Part shown: positions 53,042-64,000 of the stretch, one piece after another | Layout of the letters: each line of letters starts with the position of its first letter | How positions within the stretch are numbered: position 1 is the stretch's first letter | Origin: Glaciozyma antarctica PI12 | Taxonomy: Eukaryota; Basidiomycota; Microbotryomycetes; Kriegeriales; Camptobasidiaceae | Direction: 5' to 3' | Length of the DNA stretch: 64,000 bases | NCBI GenBank assembly: GCA_002917775.1 | Contig: KZ627153.1 | Coordinates: forward strand, 296,005-360,004 | Program-made: the position numbers and the translations under genes | Notes under the pieces: generated by a model | Databases searched by the model: none | Told to the model about the DNA's origin: nothing | Seen by the model: the letters and a program-made list of their open reading frames with translations, nothing else

Positions 53042-53386
53042 TGTTGGTGAGCGCAGGAGACGAAGAGCAGCAAGGCACGAGCAGATACTCCCACAGGCGC
53101 CCGGGGACAAAGAGGTCGAGGAACAAAGGGAGGCGGGCTGGCGAACAAAGCTCCCTTCAGCTTCTCGACGACTGCGCTCGACGATGAAAAGGCAGCAAGG
53201 AAGTCAATCAGAGGGCACAAGAACGCGGCTGAAGAGCTGAGACGTGTGAGCTGGGAGAGAAGGAGCTCCCACCCGGACTCCGCGTCGACTCGTCTCGACA
53301 TCTTCCTCCCCTCCTCCTCTGTTCTCCCTCTTGCCTCCGACGATGCTACTAACGATCTACAATGCAACCAAACGCAAACGACTACC

Positions 53387-56300
53387 TCAGTCATCATCGA
53401 TCGTGATCGTCTCGGGGCCCTGAGCCTTCCCTCCCTTCTGTCCCCAAGCTCTCCCCTCCTCCTCGTCCTTACCCATCTCCTTCGCCGGCCCCTTCCCCTT
53501 CCCGTTCTTCTCCTTCGCCGACTTTACCAACACCTCAATCGACGAATGCGCCTCCTCAACAACACCCAACTCCGGCGACACCCCCTTGCGCCCCTTTGCG
53601 CCCCTCGACGCCGACGCGGGAGGCTGAGGTGCTGGAGCGGCGGGAGGCTGAGGTGCTTGAGCAACTGGTTCGACGATCATGACCTCGTCTTCGTCCTCGC
53701 CCCACTTCTCGCCGCGACCAGCTTGAGAGTTCGAAGGTCCGTCGAAGATGCTGTCAACGGCCTGCGGCACCACGACGACCGACGCGCTCCTCGCCTCCTC
53801 CTCCTCGTGAGCGACGAACGAATCGACCTTGGCGCCATTGTCGAAGCGCGTATGCGTTCCTCCAGAGGCCGACGTCGTCGCTTTCGGTGGAGGAGTGCTC
53901 CTCCTTTTGAGGATCTCGGCGACTGGGCCAGCCTTCTTCTTGCGCTCCGGAGACGGAGACTCCGAGGGAGGGCGCGAGCCGGAGGAGACGTCCCCGGGGA
54001 GTGGTCGAGTGGCGATAGGTGGCGGGTGGGAAGGGGGAGGAGGGGGGATGGCGCCGTGCTCGCGCATTGGGAGGTCGGGATCTGCGCTGTCGACGGCATG
54101 ACCCGTGGTCGAGTGGCCGAGCTCGGGGGAGGCTTGATGGAGAAGGCGGGGCGGGACAAATCGCGAGGTTTGAACGCCTCGAGGTGGCAGGCGGGAGGTG
54201 ATCGTGGGCGAGGTGGAGGAAGTCGTTGGCTTCGGCTTCGGCTTCGGCTTCGGCTTCGACTGGCCGGCAAAGTCGGAGGGTTTCGAGGAAGTGTTGGCAG
54301 GAAAGGCAAAAGGTTGAGACGAGTTGACGTCGGCCGCTTGTTCCTCGTAGGCCTCCTTCGCAGGCGACGACGACTCCTCGTCGCTGATGACGACCTGCTC
54401 GATCTCCTTCCCCTTCCCCTTATCGACCTTGCGCGCCCTCGAGCCACCCTTCTTGCCGTCTCCGACCGCGAGCTTGCTCTCAGCCGCAATCCGCTCCTCC
54501 TCAGCCTGATACTTCCGCACCGCCGCCTCGGCCGCCTCCCGCTCCTCCTTCTCCCTGCGCGCCTCCCGCTTCTTCGCCTTTTCCAACGCCGCCTTCGCTT
54601 CGATCTCGACGAACGGCTTGCGGTACTCGGCCCACTTGACGCATTCCTGCTGAACCTCGTCTCGCATGACCTTGCGCTTCGCCATGGCGTCGGCGCCCTT
54701 CCACGTCTGCACGATCTCGGGGTCTTTGGGCTGCACGCCCTTCTTGCGCTGCAGAGAGCGTGGGAGTCAGCGCCTGCGCGGGATCAAAAGCCGGGAGAAA
54801 GCGCACGAGGATGAACGCGACTTTGTCGAGGGGATCTACCAGGAACTGCTCGACCATGTGTAGGAGGTAAACGCCGCAGTCGTGAAAGTTGTTCTGTTGA
54901 GGAACCTGGTATAGAGCGCGAGTCAGTACGATATACGGCACGCGGGGAGAGAAGTACGCACGATAGCATTCTTCGCGACGCAGTTCGCGGGCGTGATGGT
55001 GACCTCGATCTTCTTCTTGTCGAGAGCTTCCTTGACGAGGTAGTCCTTGAGGCGCTTGACGACCGGGTTGTGGTTCCCTCCGAGAGAGTCGAACGTGAAG
55101 ATGTAGCAGCTGCGAGCGAGTGGAGTCAGGAGAAATCTACCGCACAGGAAGAGAGAACGAACACGTTGGAATCCTTCGCCGTCGCCAGCTGCGCCGCAAG
55201 TCGCTCGGAAGCGCCTTCGAAATCGGCATCCGCTTGTGAGAGACCCGAGGTCCAAGCTTCGGGGGGAGGGGAGCCTTGCGGGGTCGCCGAACCGGGTGGG
55301 CGTGACGAAGGGGTGATGAGGGTGGGCTTGATGGGAGAGGTCGAGTCCTCAGGTCCGGGAGCCGTCTTGAGAGGATCACCGACGAGTTCCTTGGCAACTT
55401 CGTCCTCGCTATCGTAGGCGGACCCAACGAGGCTCATAGCCTTGGGCTGCTCCGCGACGGAGAGCGCGCCGTTCTGCTCGTGGTCGGTATCGCGCTCGAC
55501 GTCGGCCATCGGCTGATCCTCGAGGTCGACAGCGGCAACGCCCGTCGCGAGAGTGTCCTTGGGAGACTTGCTGTCGTCAGGCCGCTGACTCGAGGCACGC
55601 AAAAGCGCTTCGCGGGCGTCTGCAGCGTCGTCGAATCCCGGAGGGTTGGCGGATTCCTCGTCGTCAACGTCGATCTCCATGGCGTCGATCGCAGGAACGT
55701 TCGTCAAGTCAGCAGCGTCGGAAGCTCGAGTTCGTCGAGCAGGAGGTGCATCTTGAGAGGAACTGAGGATCGCGCCAGGGTTGACGATGATGGCGAGGTA
55801 CCAATGGAGGCTGCAGGTCGACGATATGTCAGCGTGTGCCATCAAGGTGATAGGAAGGAAACGCACTGCTCATTGATGGGAACGATGATGTAGTCCTTGT
55901 CGAAGAAATCGAACTTCTGAGTCCACTTCTTGACCGTTTGGTACACGTCAAAGTCGCTGCAGAGAGAAGGTCAACATTCGCTTCCAACCTCGCGAAGTTG
56001 AGAAAGGACATACGCAGGAGCTTTCGGTGGCTTCTTTGTCGAGAGCTTCTTGTAGAAAAAACGAGTTGAACATGTGGACCTTGCTCGCGAGCTCCGGTGC
56101 GCGCTGCTCGAGAGAGATGAAGATCCGTCTGCGAGCGAACGTCAGTCAGTCTCGACGCCGCTAAGATCACTGGCGAGGGAACGCACTTCAGGCCAAACTC
56201 GATCAAGGTGTCGTTGAGGAACTCTCCCTCGGCGAGACGACGAGTGTCCCCGTGCGTTACCGTAACCGATCCCGTTCCAACGTTGTCGCCGAACGGCCAA

Positions 56301-58725
56301 ACAAGAACTCTGGGAGCGCCACGTGCGTCAGGAACAGAGAAAGCGAACGCAGGCGAATTCACGCACACAGTCTCGAGAGGAATACTGGGCTCGGGGGACT
56401 TGGGAGGCGGTAGGCGGGGAGGAGTTTTGACGCGAGGCTTCGGTGGAGTGTCTTTAGACCGAGTAGCGTGGGGCGATTGAGGGAGAGAGGTCGAGTAGCT
56501 GCAGGGCAAGGTGGTCAGCAGAGAAGGCGACGGCCGCGGGGAAGAACGACGTACCTGCTGAGCTTCGTTTGTTGAGTCTTCTTCGCGTGAGAAGTAGACG
56601 GCGACTGTGATGGCGCCAATCCTTGTGCCAAAAGAGCTTGCTCCTTCGCATCGCTCAGCGCCTGGTCGAAGTCCCGACAAGCCGAGATGCCGCACAACTG
56701 ACTGTACGCGAACGATCGTGAGATTCGGCAGACGAAACGGCGGAGCAAGAGGCTCACGACATCGAGGATCGCCTCGTGATACTTGCCTGCTTCCCCCACT
56801 TCTCAAGAGCCTCGAACAGAGTCCGTGCATCCTCGTTCCTCGCGCTGCTCGTAAAGCGGATCGACAGTCCGAGCGCCTCTGCAAAGACGTTAGCGAAAGC
56901 ACAGGAAGCTCTAGTGAGGGTGAAAGCCGTACCGTCGAAGGCAGAGCGTTGTTGAAGCCGACGAACTTCTTCTCGGAGCCGCGGGCACTTGGCAGCGAGT
57001 TCGAAGATTGCGTTCTCGGGGTTGGCGCAAAGCTAAGCGGGAGCCAAACCGTCAACACTGATTGTTAGGAAAGTTCGAGGGGACGCACAGTCATGCTTTC
57101 GAGCTGTCCTCGTTTGAGAGTTACCAACGTAGTCCTGCCTTCCTTCGCCTCCCGCTGCAGCGTGATCGTGTGGGTGATCGGCTGGCCGGTACGATTGAAG
57201 ACGAAGAAGTAGCGCGAGTCCAGCTCCGTGAGGGGAAAGAGCTTGCCGTAGCGGTACGGGTGGATGGCGTACTCGAGAATCGGGTTGTCCGAAGGTGGCT
57301 GAGACTTGCCGCCGAAAAAGTCGGTCTCCGTGCTCAATCCGTCGACGGTCCGCGAACCGCCATCCTATAGATACGAGGCGTGAGTAGGACTCGACATTCT
57401 AGTCGCAGGAGACGGACCCGTGTCTTCATCTGCGCGATCGTTTTCGGCTTCTTCCCACTCGGAGGAGCATCGAAGGATTCGTTCCCCGGTTCGAACGCGG
57501 CCATCTTGCGCTTGGTGTTGCCCGCGCCGACGACTGCACTCGCATCCTCGATCATCTTCTTGCTCGCCGCTCGCGATGGGCCGGCATCGCCAGTGAGGTT
57601 GAAGGCGCGTCCGAGAGCGAGGGGGTCGGGAGAGGAAGCGGAGGCGTGCGAGGAGGTCATAAGCTTTCCTTGTTTCGAAGGAGGAGGGACGAGAGGGGGC
57701 GCAGCGGCGGAGAGAAGGTTGTCGTCGGCGTTCTCGATTTCGTCGTCGCTCGAATCGATGGTGATGCAGGTGGGAGATTTCGGCGCCGCCTTTGCTCGAG
57801 GAACCGTCTTCGCCTTCGCCTTGCCCTTCCCCTTGATCGTCATCATCGGCTCGACCGCCTTGCCCTTCCCCTTGTCCTTCGCACCGCCCCTGACTTGTAA
57901 CGATTGGGTCTTTGCCGCTCCAGCACGCTCGTTCGTCCGGGTCTCCTCGTCGTCCTCGTCCTCGTCCTCGTGCACTGTGATACACGAACTCCACCATCAG
58001 CTCCGACTGCGAGAGAGGGAGAGCGAAAGAGTAGCGCACCTCGCTTCGAAATCGAGGCGCCCTGCTTTGACGACGGCAGCGCATTAATCGCAGCGCGATG
58101 GCCGAGCTGATTCTGAGGCTTGTGCGTGCTCGCCACAGCCTTGGTGAAGAGGCGACCTCCTCCCTGCGCTCCGTTGGTCCTCGTCGTCTTCGCTGCTCTG
58201 CTGGGCCCCGCACCAGTCCCGTCGCCATCGCCGTGGAAGCCTTGGTGCTCCCAGCCAGGTCCATAGGGACCACTCGTAGAGGAGCGCTTCTTCTGAGTGG
58301 GGTCTTGAGGCTTGAACGAGACGGGCGCCATGCTGCAGGAAGGGAACAAGACGCGCCATCAGCTCCTCTTCCTCCCTGCTCCTCCTCCCAAGCTAGCTCA
58401 CCTTGCTGGCTCCTCCCAGGCTTTCCCTTCGCGACGCGCAGTGCTTGTGGAGCCTCGAACGACGGTGAGAGAGGGGACCACGAAGACGCCCGGTTTCGAT
58501 TTCGTTGCTGCTGGCGGCGGGGCTTTCAGACGCGAAGGAGGGTCGTCCTGAGAGTCGGTAGTGAGGTCGATAACGCCCGCTGAGGGCTTAGGTAGCTTGG
58601 GAGGAGGAGGCTGTGGCCTTGTCAGACGCGGGTCCCTGCGCGCGTAGAGAAGACCAACGCACCGAGCGGCCGAATTCGGGGTAGCCTAGTAGAGCTGAGG
58701 TAGTTCGTGAACGCCCGTCGTCCAT
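53387..58725 (-). CDS. ULP2: Ulp2/SENP6-7-type SUMO protease
   Basis: C48 cysteine protease that trims poly-SUMO chains. Start ATG at 58723-58725 (MDDGRSRTTSALLGYPEFGR); after one intron comes a SUMO-interacting motif (GVIDLTTDS, about 58555-58580), then EGKAWEEPASMAPVSFKPQD and a low-complexity region with further SIM-like sites (TCITIDSSDDE). Catalytic core, minus strand: LAEGEFLNDTLIEFGLK (about 56200), SLEQRAPELASKVHMFNSFF, FDFFDKDYIIVPINE, HWYLAIIVNPGA with the catalytic His (about 55790), a large acidic insertion of about 200 residues typical of Ulp2/SENP6-7, IFTFDSLGGNHNPVVKRL with the Asp, and VPQQNNFHDCGVYLLHMVEQ with the Cys (about 54870). The tail is charged, with a Lys-Pro repeat (54228-54262) and a final ETITIDDD. 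Start chosen because it gives continuous splicing into the SIM exon. Confidence 0.85.
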
Positions 58726-59102
58726 GCACTGGCGGTGGCGAGGAGAGGTGGTCCCTGCGAGCTCGGGGAAAGGAAGATGTTTGAGAGAGGTGTGGCGAGA
58801 GCGCGAGAGGCGGAGGGAGGGGCGGGCTGGTTGGAGAGGTGCGGCGCGTTCGCTAGACGCTCTGTTGGGCTGCGACCTGCGAAGGAGAAAGACCAGGGAG
58901 GAGGAGGAGGGTGAGAGCTGCTGAGGTCGTCGAAATGCGCTTTCTCGACGGCCGTTGTTGCTCTCCCGCCGACGAAGGACAAGGCTACCCTCCAGGAATC
59001 TCTCTGAGGAGTCTGCACACGAGCTAACGAGCTAACTTGGTCAAGTGTATTATGCGAGAGGTGCGTCTAAAGTATCCGTCGTGCCAGGGTTCCGATCCTC
59101 CT
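58726..59102. other. Intergenic; no gene recognised
   Basis: 5' flank of ULP2. An open minus-strand frame upstream of the chosen start (58686-59018) lacks an ATG, so I treat it as leader. Confidence 0.4.
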
Positions 59103-60437
59103 CTACTCCTGCTTCGCCTTGCCCTCCTTCTCCAACTCGCTGTGAACCGCCTGCTTCAACCTCGACTCGGCTTGCACAACAGCCCTCCTCAGCTCCGCGC
59201 CCTCGTCTTCGGTCAATCCGAACGCCTGAACGATCTTGGGGACCTTGTCGAGCGTCAACAAGAGTTGCGCGTCGATTTCGGCGGGAGTCGAGGGAGGAGA
59301 GGTGAAGGGATTTGAGGAGTAAATGGCGTCGAGCTCAGAGGAAGGCGAGAGGGTGATTTGGGAGCCGGAAAGGAGGTTGTTGAGGTACTCGGAGGCCTTC
59401 CATGCTGTTGAGAAGGGTCAGGACTGCGAGGGAGAAGCGAGGAGCGAAACGAACCTCGGAAATGGCTCCATGCTCGCCAAAGGACGTAGAAAAGGGGGAA
59501 GCTGGAATGCGAGTCAGGTGGAACGGCGTGGAGAGCAGCGATGGGACGTACTTGGGAACGATGGGAACAATGGCGAAAGGGAAAGTGAGGGGAGCTCCTC
59601 TGCGGTACAAGAACGCGTCAGCTTTCGATTCGGCAAGGACAGAGAAGGGAATAACGTACACGAGGCACTTGACCATCGCGCTTTTGTGATGAGGTTCCCG
59701 GTGCGCGAGCTGATCCTTGAGGGTATCGAGGAGAGGTCCAGGGGAAATGAGTGATGAGGGGTAGAGAAGGGTGACCTGCGCGGAGTTGAGAGCGTGATTA
59801 GCTGCTGTACAGTGGCTGCTGAGGGTGCCGCTCTGTCGCCACTAAACGACACGGTGCGCTCAAGCATCGGGCAGCTGCCCCGCATCCAACCGCTCCGCCA
59901 GAGCGTGCCCTCCCAGCTCTCAGCTCCATTAGATCCTCCTAGAAGCTGTGCATCTCCAGGAAATCCCAAGCACAGGCTCCCGCACTCACCTTGCCCTCAA
60001 CACTCTTCATCCCATCCTTCATCCCATCGCTCCCGTTCGCAATCGCCGTCCAAGGCGTAGGCGCCAACGCCGGATCAATCGCCTTGAGCGCCCATTCCTC
60101 AAACTCGATCTTGTCCATCAACCTGTCCCCCGTCGCCTGTACAGCAGGACCGCATCAGCATATCGATCCGCGTCATCTCCCCCCTGGCTCGAAGACGCAC
60201 GTAGGCCTTGCGCTTCCAGCTCCCCTCCTTGCCCTCCTGCAGCTTGCTCCACTGGTCCGCCGCCCACATGGAAGCGCGTGTCGGAATCGGGATTGGCAAA
60301 CGCTTGCCGTCCACCTGTTTGAGAGAAGCGGGGGCGACTTTTTTGGCGTGAAGGTAGAAGAGGGGAGGATGGGAGCCCGATTGGCGAGAGAGAGGTAGTG
60401 CAAACAGCTTGAGGAGGCTTGTTTGGCTGGGTCGCAT
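59103..60437 (-). CDS. Mitochondrial K+/H+ exchange-related protein
   Basis: Resembles the fungal Mit_KHE1 family (yeast YDL183C group), inner-membrane proteins linked to mitochondrial K+/H+ exchange. Start ATG at 60435-60437: MRPSQTSLLKLFALPLSRQS, then HPPLFYLHAKKVAPASLKQV and ASMWAADQWSKLQEGKEGSW. After an intron: DKIEFEEWALKAIDPALAPT, then LLYPSSLISPGPLLDTLKDQ, a hydrophobic segment (GAPLTFPFAIVPIVPN joined to FPLFYVLWRAWSHFRA), SEYLNNLLSGSQITLSPSSE, and a C-terminal helix (DKVPKIVQAFGLTEDEGAEL ... KAKQE); stop TAG at 59103-59105. Six introns. Family call rests on overall order (presequence, W-rich block, one hydrophobic hairpin, C-terminal helix), not on a catalytic motif, so another mitochondrial membrane family remains possible. 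Confidence 0.62.
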
Positions 60438-61088
60438 GGTGTTTGAGGTGGGAGGGGGTGGTGGAGGAAAGCGAGTCGCCTTGAATCTGAGATCTCGACT
60501 CCTCGGGAGTGCACAGCTTCAGAATTCGTGTACGCGGGGGTGGGGCTTGAAAGGCTTCGATTGCAGCACGTAAAGCAAGATCATGGTCTCGCGGACTCAG
60601 TTCAGAGGAAGGAGGGCCGCAACAGCAGCTCAGGCACGTTGCAAGCTTTGGCTGGTGACCGGTGGTTGCAACAACGTCCACCGAGCACGGCGGCGAGCAC
60701 GACCCTCCCCCCCCCCTCCCCCAGGTCCGTCCATCCCCTCAGGCGCTGCAGCAGCCCTCGCTGTCGTGCCGCCAGAGTAACTCGTTCCTCAACCCCGCCA
60801 ACGCCTCCGACGCTCCCTCCGCGGTCCCTCGTGTCGATTCCACTCGAGCTGTTGGTGTCCAAAACTCGCCTGTTCGTGTTCTTCCTGAAAGCCTGCTCTA
60901 GCGTGTACGTGCGGCGAGTCGCGTCGAGACGGGTTGTGGTCGAGGAACAAGACCCGAGGGACTTTGCGAGATCCCCTCTGCACCTCCTCCTCTCCGCCCG
61001 ACCCGCCTCTCCCTCTTCCTTCCCCCGCACTCCAGCTCCCACCTCCTCCTCTTCCCCAGTCACCTCAGCAAAAGCTGCCCTCTCCACC

Positions 61089-62906
61089 GTGGCGTCCTCT
61101 CAATCCTCCCTCAAGATTTTCTCGGGTCCGCCTCTCCCGCCCCTCCTCCGTCCCCCTACTCACCTCCTTCTCCAGGCACCTCCCACCCGCAGCTCGCCCA
61201 GCTCATCGCCCGCCGCCTCGGACTCCCCCTCGGCAGCTCCTCCATCATCGTCCTCCCCTCCGGCGAGCTCTCGTCCGTCCTCTCCTCCTTCCCCTCCTTC
61301 CCACGCGCGCTAACGCGACGCCTTCGAAAACAGAGTCACGTTCCACGAGTCTGTCCGCGAAGCAGATGTCTACATCGTCGCTACCGCCTCCTCGACTGAG
61401 ACTGGCACGAACGGCGCGCTGATGGAGTGCGCTCCTCTGTGCTCCTCCTGCGGCGGGTTCACTGACTTTTTTCCCACAGGCTCTGCATCATGGCGCATAC
61501 GTTGAGGATCGCGTCGGCGAGGAGGATTACGGCGGTTGTGTAGGTCTTTTCTCTCTTTCGCTGGGAGGAGGGGAGCTGATGGGAGGAGGGCAGGCCTCAT
61601 TTCCCTTACGCGAGGCAGGACAAGAAGGACAAGTCGAGGGCGCCTATCACGGCCAAGCTCATTGCGAACATGCTGGTGCGAGGAGCTGGGATTGATCACG
61701 TCATTGTGAGTGGGCGTTCCTTGCGAGTGGAGAGCTGCGAAGTGGGGAGGCGAGCTGGGAGACGGGGCGCGAGGGCGACGAGCGGCAGGGCAGATCAGCC
61801 TGCAGAGGTACGAGGCTGGCAGGGAAGGGAGGGAATTTTGGAGGGGACGCGATGGAGGACTCGGCCTCAGGAGAGGAAAGAACGGGAACTGACCACGAAC
61901 GCTCTCCTTGCAGACCATGGACCTCCACGCCAGTCAGATCCAGGGCTTCTTTGACATCCCCGTCGACAAGTAGGTCGCTTTCCGCTCAGCCGCCTCTCAG
62001 AACCGCCGCTAACCACCTCTTCGCAGCGTGAGCTCCGCACGACCTCCCTTCCTCCACAGCTCTAACCCTCCCTCACGCAGCTCTACGCCGAGCCCACCAT
62101 GCTTCAATACCTCCGCGAAACCATCGGTCGCGACATCAAAAACGCCGTCATCGTCTCCCCCGACGCCGGTGGAGCCAAGCGGTTCGGCCCTCCCTCTCCC
62201 TCCCCTCGACCCCCCACTAAAACACTCGCTCGTCCAGCGCCTCCTCCATGGCCGCCGCTCTTGACCTCGATTTCGCTCTCTTCCACAAGGAGCGCAAAAA
62301 GGCCAACGAGATCGCTCGCATGGTCCTCGTCGGTAACGTCGAGAACAAGGTCGCTATCCTCGTCGACGACATGGCGGATACGTGCGGTACTCTCGCGCTC
62401 GCTGCTAAGCACCTTCTCGCCGGTGGAGCGAAGAGCGTTCTCGCGCTCGTGACGCATGGGATCTTGAGTGGACCGGCGCTCAAGGTCCTTGGTGAGAGCA
62501 GGATCGATAAGCTCATTGTGACGAATTCGATTCCTCAGAAGGAGCACAAGGAGGGGTGCGATAGGCTTAGGGAGATTGATATCAGTCATGTCCTGGCCGA
62601 GGCGGTGAGGAGGAGTCATTATGGAGAGAGCGTCTCGGTGGGTCCTTTTCTCACTCTTTTCACGGTGCGGAGCAGGAGCTGATGGCTCGTGCGCAGGCTC
62701 TCTTTCACACGGTTCCTTGGTCCGAAGCTGTTCGTATCGATTACGCTCAGAGCAAGGAGGGTACGTCCCCCCATCCATCCGCTCCTTTCTCCCCCGGTGC
62801 TGACCTCCTCTCCGTAGAAGCGGAGGCGGTCAAGCTGAGCGATAGCATGAGTGGCAGCATGACGCTTACGGCGCCGGATGCGATGATGCCCTCGAAATCG
62901 GGATAG
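61089..62906 (+). CDS. PRS: Ribose-phosphate pyrophosphokinase (PRPP synthetase)
   Basis: Makes PRPP from ribose-5-phosphate and ATP for purine, pyrimidine, His and Trp synthesis. The conserved start region reads (GTG)[12 protein letters not shown], joined by an intron to [15 protein letters not shown], then [67 protein letters not shown] (ATP site), [32 protein letters not shown], and the PRPP loop [20 protein letters not shown] (about 62350-62410). C-terminus: [14 protein letters not shown]-like segment, [20 protein letters not shown], and a Ser/Met-rich tail; stop TAG at 62904-62906. No in-frame ATG precedes KIFSG; the family start falls on GTG at 61089-61091 in a CCACC-GTG-GCG context. 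An upstream exon (for example from the ATG at 60583) is the alternative. Confidence 0.88.
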
Positions 62907-63072
62907 ATGGAGGTTGGTAGACGATGGAATCGAGATGTGGGGAGAGCGAGACGGATGGGGAGGCTGGAACGTGTACTCTATATTAGCATCCACACCACCG
63001 CTGCTGCATCAAGAGAGAAAAGAAGACGTACCCGCTCGTCGCGTCGACGGAGGTCGCGAGGAGGCAGGGACC

Positions 63073-63324
63073 TCACTCCGCCTTCCTCTTCGCCTCCTCC
63101 GCCTTCTCCAGCACTTTCTCCATCCCCTCCGTCGTCCTCCCAAGCTCCGCGTGCTGCACCGCTAGTTCGTGATGCCGCGTATCGAGGGCGTGAACGGACG
63201 CGTCGAGCTGGTTCAGTGCTGCCGGAGGAGAAGTTAGGCTTGGTTCGCGGCGCTGCGAGGAGGTGGACTTATTGAGCTGGGTTAGAGGGAGGTAGGGGTT
63301 TGTAGGAGCGGCGGCTGGGGGCAT
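63073..63324 (-). CDS. Small coiled-coil protein
   Basis: ATG at 63322-63324: MPPAAAPTNPYLPLTQLN, then a helical, heptad-like stretch (ALNQLDASVHALDTRHHELA, then VQHAELGRTTEGMEKVLEKA) and a charged end (EEAKRKAE). 83 residues if unspliced; the segment between the two parts (about 63212-63270) looks like an intron (GTCC...GGCAG) but removing it would shift the frame. The size and single coiled coil are like BLOC-1/BORC or DASH-type subunits, without a decisive motif. Confidence 0.5.
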   Translation of the reverse strand: MPPAAAPTNPYLPLTQLNKSTSSQRREPSLTSPPAALNQLDASVHALDTRHHELAVQHAELGRTTEGMEKVLEKAEEAKRKAE

Positions 63325-63458
63325 TTGCTGAGGTCGGGGTGTGGTCGAAGGGGAGAGGGGGATGGAATCGATCCGCGACTTTGGTCTATTGCTCCTCCTC
63401 TCACCTCGGACTATAGATCTGCTTCGGAATCGTCCTTAGAACAGCTCAGGAACCCAGC

Positions 63459-64000
63459 ATGCTTCGCTCCCTGACTCTCCGCCAGCTAACGCTCCCTCAC
63501 AAGCCCACCTCTCGCCGAACTCTCTGGCTCACCTCAACCATCCTCTCCACCTCCCCCTCCTCCCTCCTCTCCCACCTCCAAGGCACGCCTCTCCCCACCT
63601 CCCCTTCACCTCCTTCGATCCTCCTCTACGCCATTTCCAAAAACGTCCCCTCCTCCCTCATCCCCTCGATCCAAGCCTCCTTCTCCACAACTCCCTCGAT
63701 CGGATGCCTCTCCGAAGTTCCCTCGCCGGCTCTAGCAACCCACCTCGCCCCCTCCCTCTCTTCAGAAGCCTACAGCATCTCCCTCGCCTCCTACCACCCC
63801 ACCACCTCCTCCCGCGCCGTCCCATTCCTCTCCACCCTCTCCGGACGACCGAACATCAGTGTAGGGAGGGAGATCAAGAGTGGACCGAGGGAAGACACGA
63901 GTGGGGAGATTATCGATGGTGGGTTCGAGGCGTTTTTGAGTGGGAAGAAATGGGGTTTCGGGGAGGGGCCGGCGGAGGGGAGAAGAGGAGTTATTGAGGA
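63459..64000 (+). CDS. FIST-like mitochondrial protein, 5' part (runs off window)
   Basis: A frame opened by the ATG at 63459 stays open for 180 codons to the window edge. The N-terminus MLRSLTLRQLTLPHKPTSRR is Arg-rich without acids, like a mitochondrial presequence. Then STILSTSPSSLLSHLQGTPL, SILLYAISKNVPSSLIPSIQ, TTPSIGCLSEVPSPALATHL, YSISLASYHPTTSSRAVPFL, and GGFEAFLSGKKWGFGEG. The order (a YA..-type strand, then a PSIGC turn followed by a helix) resembles the N-terminal FIST sensory domain found in some fungal mitochondrial proteins. The C-terminal half is outside the window, so the call is tentative. Confidence 0.55.
   Translation, partial: MLRSLTLRQLTLPHKPTSRRTLWLTSTILSTSPSSLLSHLQGTPLPTSPSPPSILLYAISKNVPSSLIPSIQASFSTTPSIGCLSEVPSPALATHLAPSLSSEAYSISLASYHPTTSSRAVPFLSTLSGRPNISVGREIKSGPREDTSGEIIDGGFEAFLSGKKWGFGEGPAEGRRGVIE

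Noticed and set aside
53246-54814. Plus-strand open frame of over 500 codons
   Set aside because: It is the antisense of the charged Ulp2 tail; GC-rich codon bias keeps the opposite strand open. No motif and no splice pattern.

Overview
The window looks like nuclear DNA of a basidiomycete yeast, probably a red yeast of the Pucciniomycotina (Rhodotorula/Sporobolomyces type). The signs are high GC, tightly packed genes on both strands, many short introns of about 45-70 nt (GTRNGT ... CTGAC/CTAAC ... YAG), and acidic or Ser/Pro-rich insertions in otherwise ordinary fungal proteins. The lineage is inferred from style, not from a marker gene. Exon borders come from reading splice signals and family motifs by eye, so each CDS span covers exons plus introns.

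Left end (1-4.6 kb): a damaged tandem array with scattered N bases. It holds a sulfotransferase (1194-2527), a UAA/SLC35B-type transporter resembling PAPS transporters (2701-4297), and two extra copies of the transporter's first exon. This is a possible sulfation gene pair. 5.1-12.4 kb: an uncharacterised protein, then an Srs2/UvrD-type DNA helicase with a SUMO-interacting motif near its C-terminus. 13.9-14.4 kb: a glucose-repressible Grg1/CCG-1 gene interrupted by an assembly gap. 15.2-18.5 kb: an unknown nuclear-looking protein and an L-ornithine N5-monooxygenase (SidA) with an iron-type GATA site just upstream.

20.2-21.4 kb holds a Crypton-like tyrosine recombinase broken by a 22-bp tandem duplication. 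A HAM1-like protein follows (21.8-24.2 kb). At 24.8-27.5 kb there is a second grg1 gene and an F-box gene. A second, inverted copy of the same arrangement lies at 34.2-35.4 kb (F-box tail plus a third grg1). Between the two arms sit a UBX-domain protein, a short-chain dehydrogenase, a bZIP factor and an ABHD11/IMO32-type hydrolase.

36.2-64 kb is mostly core metabolism and regulation: RPS16; a Prp24/SART3 splicing factor; a LYR-motif protein; a PH-domain protein; mitochondrial malate dehydrogenase; a cytochrome P450; a Ulp2/SENP6-7 SUMO protease; a mitochondrial K+/H+ exchange-related protein; PRPP synthetase; a small coiled-coil protein; and the start of a FIST-like protein that runs off the window. 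No tRNA, rRNA or CRISPR array was recognised.

The features most worth following are the sulfotransferase/transporter pair, the inverted grg1/F-box duplication with its near-identical non-coding core, start codons split by an intron in three genes, the non-AUG-looking start of PRPP synthetase, and the SidA upstream region.
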